NCBI RefSeq assembly: GCF_000426185.1
Contig: NZ_KE384506.1
Coordinates: 124,001 to 188,000 of the forward strand
Length of the DNA stretch: 64,000 nt
Reading direction: 5' to 3'
Source of the DNA: Cellulomonas sp. URHD0024
GTDB lineage: Bacteria > Actinomycetota > Actinomycetes > Actinomycetales > Cellulomonadaceae
In this document: in pieces, positions 63,936 through 64,000 of the stretch
How positions within the stretch are numbered: position 1 is the stretch's first letter
How the letters are laid out: each line of letters opens with the position of its first letter
Translations under genes and position numbers: made by a program
Notes under the pieces: generated by a model
Database searches by the model: none
What the model was told of the DNA's origin: nothing
Seen by the model: only the letters and a program-made list of their open reading frames with translations

Positions 63936-64000
63936 GCCTCGCTAGCTCAACAGGACAGAGCGCCGGTCTACGAAGCCGGAGGTCGCTGGTTCAAATCCAG
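63936..64000 (+). tRNA. tRNA-Arg(ACG), 3' end beyond the window
   Basis: Acceptor GCCTCGC, TA, D-stem GCTC/GAGC, anticodon arm CCGGT-CTACGAA-GCCGG with anticodon ACG, variable AGGTC and the start of the T-arm GCTGG-TTCAAAT-CCAG. 65 bases visible; the last T-stem base and the 3' acceptor strand are cut off by the window end. Confidence 0.93.

Overview
High-GC (about 70%+), gene-dense chromosomal DNA with GTG starts, 4-bp ATGA/GTGA overlaps and many TANNNT boxes placed 6-7 nt upstream of start codons (leaderless mRNAs). Gene content (DUF222/HNH nuclease with a CGAAC-N4-GTTCG SOS box, DUF6457 next to mobA, F420/PPOX and deazaflavin-type oxidoreductases, GH92 mannosidase, SbcCD, HrpA) points to an actinobacterium, most likely Micrococcales near Cellulomonadaceae. 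That placement is inference; no rRNA or marker gene is present. No insertion sequence, integrase, phage module or CRISPR array was seen.

Layout. 1-6405: an almost complete molybdenum-cofactor cluster: moeB-rhodanese fusion (5' cut), moeA, moaC, mobA, DUF6457 and moaD as one overlapping + operon; mogA-moaE-moaA as a - operon; two paralogous membrane proteins lie within and after it. 7494-12354: tandem glycine riboswitch then gcvP-gcvT-gcvH. 12635-17923: small LuxR-type regulator, Nudix hydrolase, PLP aminotransferase, and metF-metE behind a possible SAM-binding leader. 18150-22209: 3-methyladenine glycosylase in an operon with a TetR regulator carrying a long coiled coil, divergent from a DrrAB-like exporter. 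22326-29617: hrpA, YbaK deacylase, then a DUF4157 protein with two HExxH motifs and an overlapping partner gene, the best candidate here for an uncharacterised system. 29707-34293: STAS protein and sbcD-sbcC.

34404-44586: small membrane protein, Bcr/CflA exporter, a secreted HNH-excalibur protein, DUF2993 and M50-like membrane proteins, MarR/zinc-ribbon pair, D-aminoacylase-like amidohydrolase, an inverted secreted HNH paralogue that lacks its own stop, and an SOS-controlled DUF222-HNH gene. 44681-48823: repeat-rich spacer, aldo/keto reductase with its MerR regulator, DUF2809 protein, deazaflavin-type nitroreductase and a DHA2 exporter with a possible CTG start. 49103-56130: two tandem-SRPBCC proteins flanking an LLM oxidoreductase and a GT4-GH92 pair. 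56178-64000: COG3440-type HNH nuclease, trmO, another DHA2 exporter with a SnoaL-like partner, an unrecognised zinc-ribbon protein divergent from a BadF-type kinase, a reductase/TetR pair around four copies of a palindromic operator, a 21-residue ORF with a terminator, and a 3'-cut tRNA-Arg(ACG).

The genes cooperate as follows: the Moco set covers cyclisation (MoaA/C), sulfur loading (MoeB-rhodanese, MoaD, MoaE), molybdate insertion (MogA, MoeA) and GMP attachment (MobA). GcvPTH supplies methylene-THF that MetF reduces for MetE. Five transporter units and their TetR/MarR/MerR regulators give a strong drug and redox stress flavour.
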